Below are positions 59,211 to 64,000 of a stretch of 64,000 bases of DNA, piece by piece. Source of the stretch: Hanleya hanleyi (Eukaryota > Mollusca > Polyplacophora > Lepidopleurida > Hanleyidae); contig JAVTVY010037242.1 of NCBI GenBank assembly GCA_036873755.1, forward strand, positions 100,031 to 164,030. The letters run 5' to 3'. Position numbers and translations under genes: made by a program. Below the pieces are notes generated by a model. The model worked only from the letters and a program-made list of their open reading frames with translations, had not been told where the DNA came from and did no database searches. How positions within the stretch are numbered: the stretch's first letter is position 1; each line of letters starts with the position of its first letter.

Positions 59211-59399
59211 TCAGTGCATAGGTTCATACTGGGTTGATATTTTGGGGTCTAGGTGAGCCGCTATAGGTCCTATGGTGTCGTATAAGGTCTTATTTTGAAG
59301 CTCCCGTGGAGGAACACCCGGCTGTATCGTTCTCATTATTAGGTGCATGCGCCGTCTGGCGGTAATATAGAAAGCAAGCATTTTAGGGGGTGCGTGGGG

Positions 59400-60050
59400 G
59401 TGTGTTTGGGGTAGAGATGGACCACTATTGGTCCGAATGGGTCGTGGGAGGTGTCATTTTGTAGTTCTCGTGATGCAGACCACGATTAGAGGGATGAACA
59501 CGTCATATGGGACGTCATTGGTGACGTCAACAGTGCGAGTAGTACCCAAAGTGGACATTTTGAGGGTGTCAAGGAAGGTATTTGGGGTAGAGATGGACCA
59601 TCCTTCGTCCGAAGGTGTCGTGTGGGGTGTCATCTTGTAGTTCTTGTGGTGCAGACCACGATTTCAGGGATGTTCACGCCATCTTTGACGTCATTGATGA
59701 CGTAATCAGTACGAGTAATAGCGAAAGTGGGCATTTTGGGGCAGTGAAGAAAGGTTCTTGGTGTAGAGATGGACCATCCTTGGTCCGAATGCGTCGTGTG
59801 GGGTGTCATTTTGTAGCCCTCGGGGTGTAGACCCCGCTTTGAGTGATACCACAGCATCTGTGACGTCATCGGTGACATCATCGGTACGAATAGTAGCGAA
59901 AGTGGCCATTTTGGGGCAGTGAAGGAAGGTACTTGGTGTAGAGATGGACCACTATTGGTCCGAATGTGTCGTATGGGGTGTCATCTTGTAGTTCGCGTGG
60001 TGGAGACCACGATTTGAGGGATGTCCACTGCATCTGTGACGTTATTGGTG
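59400..60050. repeat. ~175-bp tandem monomers, ~4 copies (left arm)
   Basis: gtagagatggaccatccttg-type starts lie at ~59,412, 59,588, 59,763 and 59,938. Each monomer has a ggaccatccttggtcc palindrome, a cgtggtgcagaccacg hairpin and tgacgtcattg.tgacgtcat. Mirrored at 60,900-61,580. Confidence 0.9.
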
Positions 60051-60134
60051 AAGGATTAGTAGTATAAACGCGCATTTCGAGCCATATTAACCTTGCGGTG
60101 CAATGCGCAATAAGTGTATGCGCGCGTGTGTGTA

Positions 60135-60237
60135 AGTGAGTGAGTGAGTGAGTGAGTGAGAGAGTGTGAGTGAGTGAGTGAGTGAGTGAGTGAGTGAGTG
60201 AGTGAGTGAGTGAGTGAGTAGTGAGTGAGCGAGTGAG
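60135..60237. repeat. (GTGA)n microsatellite, left arm
   Basis: Nearly uninterrupted gtga/gagt tetranucleotide run of ~100 bp. The other arm has the complementary (TCAC)n at 60,761-60,840. Confidence 0.95.
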
Positions 60238-60508
60238 ATTCGACTGGACTAATGTATCGTCCGTTTTCATTATTTTGCGCATGCGCAGTCTGGCCGAAGT
60301 ATAGAAAGCAGGCATTTTCGGGATTCGTGGAGGTTTGTTGAGTAATTGAGGGACCATCCGTGGTCAAATGGACCGTGTGGGGTATCAGTGTGAAGCTCTC
60401 GTGGGTCAGACTGGCTTGTTTTTTTTGGAAGTCGCGCCAATCTGCGCATGCGCAGTTGGCCAGTGGGTTTTTCGCCGTTCCTTCATCTTCCATCCTGGTA
60501 CCGTGGGT

Positions 60509-60665
60509 TATACATCCGGGGTTTTCCATGTTTACTGTCACGTGACCGGAACCGGAAGTTGTCACAAGACAGGTGGCGCCCCGATATTGACCTACTACTT
60601 CCGACAGGGGACGCCATCTGTCTTGTGACAATTTCCGGTTCCGGTCACGTGAGAGTAAACATGGA
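60509..60665. repeat. Palindrome centre of FB-N2 with E-box and ETS motifs
   Basis: catgtttactgtcacgtgac, cggaaccggaagttgtcaca and agacaggtggcgcc (to 60,580) are mirrored from 60,611 to ~60,665 with a few differences. The spacer is ~30 bp. CACGTGAC and CCGGAAGT fit E-box and ETS consensus sequences. Confidence 0.85.
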
Positions 60666-60760
60666 AGATGAGAACCCGGATGTAAAACCACAGTACACCG
60701 TCGTTAGTGCGTCGATGCGTTAAGAAGGGCGTTGGGAACGCCTCACGAACGTTGTGCACG

Positions 60761-60840
60761 CCTCACTCACTCACTCACTCACGCACTCACTCACTCACTC
60801 ACTTACTCACACTCACTCGTTCCCTCACTCACACACACGC
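60761..60840. repeat. (TCAC)n microsatellite, right arm
   Basis: Mirror of the 60,135-60,237 run, shorter and with interruptions (cttactcac, gttccctcac). Confidence 0.95.
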
Positions 60841-60899
60841 TCGCATACACTCATTGCGCATTGCGCCGCTAGGTCAATAGGGTGCGAAATGCGCTTTTA

Positions 60900-61580
60900 T
60901 ACTACTAATCCTTCACCAATGACATCACAGATGTTGTGGACATCCCTCCAGTCGTGGTCTCCACCACGGGAACTACAAGATGATACCCCACACAACGCAT
61001 TCGGACCAATAGTGGTCCATCACTACACCAAATACCTTCCTTCACTTCCCCAAAATGGCTACTACTCGTACTGATGACGTTACCGATGACGTCACAGATG
61101 CTGTGGACATCCCTCAAATCGGGGTCTACACCCCGAGAACTACAAAATAACACCCCACACGACGCATTCCGGCCAAGAATGGTCCATCTCAACACCAAAT
61201 ACTTTCCTTCACTGCCCCAAAATGCCCACTTTCGCTATCACTCGTACTGATGACGTCATCAATGACGTCATAGATGACGTAAACATCCCTCAAATCGTGG
61301 TCTGCACCACGGGTACTACAAGATGGTACTCCACACGATGCACTCGGACCAAGGATGGTCCATCTCTACCCCAAATGCCTTCCTTCACACCCTTAAAATG
61401 CCCACTTTGGCTAAAACTCGTACTGATGACGTCACCAATGACGTCACAGATGACGTGGACATCCCTCAAATCGGGTCTACACCCCGAGAGCTACAAAATG
61501 ACACTTCCCACGACTCATCCGGACCAATAGTGGTCCGTCTCTACCCCAAACACACCCACACGCACCCCCGAAATGCCTGC
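60900..61580. repeat. ~175-bp tandem monomers, ~4 copies (right arm)
   Basis: ggaccaatagtggtccatc-type palindromes recur at ~61,004, 61,169, 61,347 and 61,522, in the inverted orientation to 59,400-60,050, with actgatgacgtcac.gatgacgtcac in each. Confidence 0.9.
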
Positions 61581-62426
61581 TTTCTATACGACGGCCAGAC
61601 TGCGCATGCGTAGAATTTTGCAGACGGACAGTCGAGTCCTCCTCTACGAGACCTTCAAAATAAGACCTCATACGACACCATCGGAACGCTAGGGGCTATA
61701 TTGTATGATACAGGCCCCTATTGTAGGGGTAAAGTCCGTGTTCCGCTTTTTATATTTTTTTCTGGAGAAACTTTTACATACCCCCACCCATAATTTGATA
61801 GGCAAACCCCGATAAGCCCGGGGGCCGATATTAGCCATTTTGGATAGGGTTGATAGGAGTTTTCCCCTATTGTAGGCGTAAAGTCCGTGTTTCGTTTTTT
61901 ATATTTTCGGGGACAAATCCTAATTTTACATGCACCCACCCATGGCTGGTTTGCACTGGAGGAGCGGGACACCTCACTCGACCCAATCGGTCGACTAGCG
62001 TCCTGGAGAACTTCCCCCGGTTCCCCGCGTATTTGAGTTTACTTTCTCTCCGCGAAGGCTTTTGTGACCGCATCACTGCCTGATCGCATCACCGCGGAGG
62101 AATACATGCCTCATAGAAACCGGAAGTAACGTCACCATGGCAACCACTTGCGCAGAACACCTGCGCAGACAGACCTCTCCGCTGCCCGTTTTTTTCTGCG
62201 CATGCGCAGTGAGGAGCCAAAGAACGAATTCGTCTTTTATATACTACTCATGTGTTAAATTCAGCATTGTAAAGTGTTGTATTGCTCCTGATACAACACT
62301 ATAATATTGGATAGAACACTTATTTCAACACATTCTGAGAGTGTTATAAATATAACAGTTTATATAATGTTGTCATTCCTCGGACATTTATAATGTTAAA
62401 TACAACACTTTCATCTTAAGAGTGTA

Positions 62427-63885
62427 TTGTCGAATTATTTACGCTCAGCTCCACTGTTAATTGATGAGTTTCTCCGTCACGCGACACAGTGAATGTTCAT
62501 ACTTACACAATGGCGTTTAAAGATACGAATTCTTTGATAATAAAATCTCACCTATCACCGGGTTATTCATTGCAGCGATTCCTTTCTAAACTGATTTGGC
62601 ATCAGTATCTGATATCCATAGTTTGATATAGACATTCAGAATGAAGACGTTTGATCTAGTATCAACTGGTTAGTATAAAAAAGTATACTAGGCGCCTAAT
62701 GTATAGATTGTTGACTTGGGAATCGTACCTAAAATGTGCGGTCATAGTTGTTTTACAGCAACTCCAGGAGAGAGATTGTTATATCGTACAGGAACTAGGA
62801 CAGAAAATATCAATATAGAAGGAAATCGAAACAAGTACAGGAAGACAAAATAAGATATGGTTTCGAGAAAAGAAGATAGAATCTCTCAAATTCCGTGATA
62901 TCATGCTATCAACGATTAAATGCAAATTACAAGATAAAAGCTAATAGGCTTACATGAAAGTAAATGAATTATATTCATGACCTATTGCTCAATGAGTCCA
63001 CGGTATTGTCGGAGGTGCCATTAGATATTTTTATCTCTTCATGAATTCAGACCTTTCTCATCATCGCTGGAGAAGACTAGATGTGCACATGCTGTGAACA
63101 ATTCCATTGCAAAGGATAAAACAGGCGTTGAGTTCGGGTAAATATTTTAAGATTCCTGAATAGCCTTGTTGTGCAGAGCAGGGTGAAAGTAATTTTCAAT
63201 TTACAATTTTCAAGTCTAATTTCACACTTTCACTGTTTAAACGTTAAAATGTTATTGCATTTCTTTGTTAAATATTTCTAAAAAAAATTCTCATTCAAGG
63301 GACTCACCCGAAATTTAACACCATATAAAAAATGGGATCCAATATGCTTGTCGAAGTTAGGAATATATAAAATGGAATGTGCCTATTTAATAACCTTAAT
63401 TGTAATAATCTTCGAAACTTAATAAATGACGAGTTTTATCATTGGCCAATATTGTACGGCCATATGAACATGTAGCCAATTATGCCCGAATATTTCTGCT
63501 TGTGAATTGTTGGCACCATGCCAATTATTATTATTTATTATGATGTTATTTCGTGCCAAATTTTCTTTACACGTATAATATTATTTTGAACTCAGTTTCG
63601 CAGTGACGTAAAATGGCGAAGATCTAAACACTATTTTCACGCTGATCCGCCTTGATCACGCTTTCCCACCTTAATAATTTTGAAGGTGTTCTTCGCAGAT
63701 ACCTAAGCCTATAGTTAAAACACATTATGCCTCTTTGCTCGACGATAAGTTTTGGGCGTGGCAGTCTAACCCAGAAAATACCCCCCCCGCACACACACAC
63801 AAAAACACACAAAACGGTGTCGTCGGCCAGCGCTTCCGATCAAAGTGTTGATCAACCTGGGAAAGATTATGATAGTCAGTTGCAT
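62427..63885. other. No recognised gene
   Basis: AT-rich flank. Short frames near 63,620-63,910 lie over a (CA)n/(C)n stretch (ccccccccgcacacacac) and are not convincing. A TA-rich flank to FB-N2. Confidence 0.4.
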
Positions 63886-63995
63886 AAAAATGAAATTTAT
63901 AGTTCATCAAAATGTGGTCATATTTTTGTTACAAGAGAAAATCCTCCGTATAAATAGGAGCACATTTTGATGAACTATAAATTTCATTTTTGTGA
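63886..63995. repeat. Inverted repeat with ~34-bp arms
   Basis: aaaatgaaatttatagttca tcaaaatgtg (63,886-63,916) is mirrored by cacattttgatgaactataaatttcatttt (63,961-63,991). The loop is ~45 bp. Strong hairpin potential. It may be the edge of a further fold-back beyond the window. Confidence 0.85.
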
Positions 63996-64000
63996 AAAAT

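Larger units (their letters stand above)
57851..62426. mobile_element. Giant fold-back element FB-N2 (4.58-kb palindrome with TA-type ends)
   Basis: The left end TACATTCTTAAAAT..AAAGTGTTGTATTTAACA (57,851) is mirrored by the right end ..TTAAGAGTGTA (62,426). Inverted similarity continues through gtccgagg, the tgcgcatgcgcag site, gtctgtctgcgcaggtgttc / gaacacctgcgcagacagac, ~175-bp monomers and (GTGA)n/(TCAC)n tracts, to a 30-bp centre at 60,581-60,610. Asymmetries: 58,530-59,210 is left-only and 60,240-60,500 is left-only. No transposase is visible, so it is non-autonomous. The ends match the 214-bp MITE at 3,701, making that a likely short relative. Frames within it arise from repeats. Confidence 0.9.

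Noticed and set aside
60056..61074. Frames with (SLTH)n runs
   Set aside because: Translation of the (GTGA)n/(TCAC)n microsatellites.

Overview
The window is nuclear DNA of an animal, most likely a marine invertebrate such as a lancelet, mollusc or hemichordate; I cannot decide which. The evidence is a spliced C-type-lectin gene start, an intron-bearing tRNA-Leu(CAA), Pol III genes with eukaryotic A/B boxes, a 5S-derived repeat, non-LTR and Penelope-like reverse transcriptase relics, and very dense inverted-repeat (fold-back) elements. No bacterial or organellar organisation is present. Host protein-coding content is tiny: a signal-peptide exon and a lectin exon on the minus strand (4.5-5.1 kb). 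Nearly every other open frame lies in repeats.

Layout. 0-5 kb: direct repeats, a 5'-truncated Penelope-like element (PLE), a small TA-flanked fold-back and the lectin exons. 5.7-12.4 kb: fold-back family FB-A, split by 3.46 head-to-tail copies of a ~1.42-kb unit. 12.4-19 kb: dispersed repeats, a tRNA-like SINE head, three PLE tails and a TTAA-flanked inverted-repeat element. 19.95-25.6 kb: giant palindrome FB-N1, with mirrored tRNA-Leu pairs in its arms. 25.9-35 kb: nested segmental duplications, a 26-bp minisatellite of about 54 copies and ~88-bp degenerate arrays. 36-37.3 kb: a broken non-LTR retrotransposon. 38.6-40.2 kb: a near-identical 781-bp tandem duplication. 41.7-50.5 kb: an array of convergent/divergent tRNA-Gln units, mostly decayed, hit by at least five element insertions. 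50.7-51.2 kb: the 3' end of a second LINE. 54.0-54.7 kb: a 46-bp minisatellite that matches the PLE 3' region. 55.3-57.3 kb: a 5S-derived repeat and a dispersed family. 57.85-62.4 kb: giant palindrome FB-N2 with visible TA-flanked termini.

The most notable system is the FB-N family: kilobase-scale palindromes with TA-type termini shared with a 214-bp MITE. Their arms consist of ~175-bp tandem monomers rich in short palindromes, and they carry repeated perfect matches to promoter motifs (NRF1 GCGCATGCGC, CRE TGACGTCA, ETS, E-box, RFX-like). One member carries tRNA-Leu genes in both arms. Naming of families (FB-A, FB-N) is mine. Identities and copy counts were judged by eye, without alignment software.
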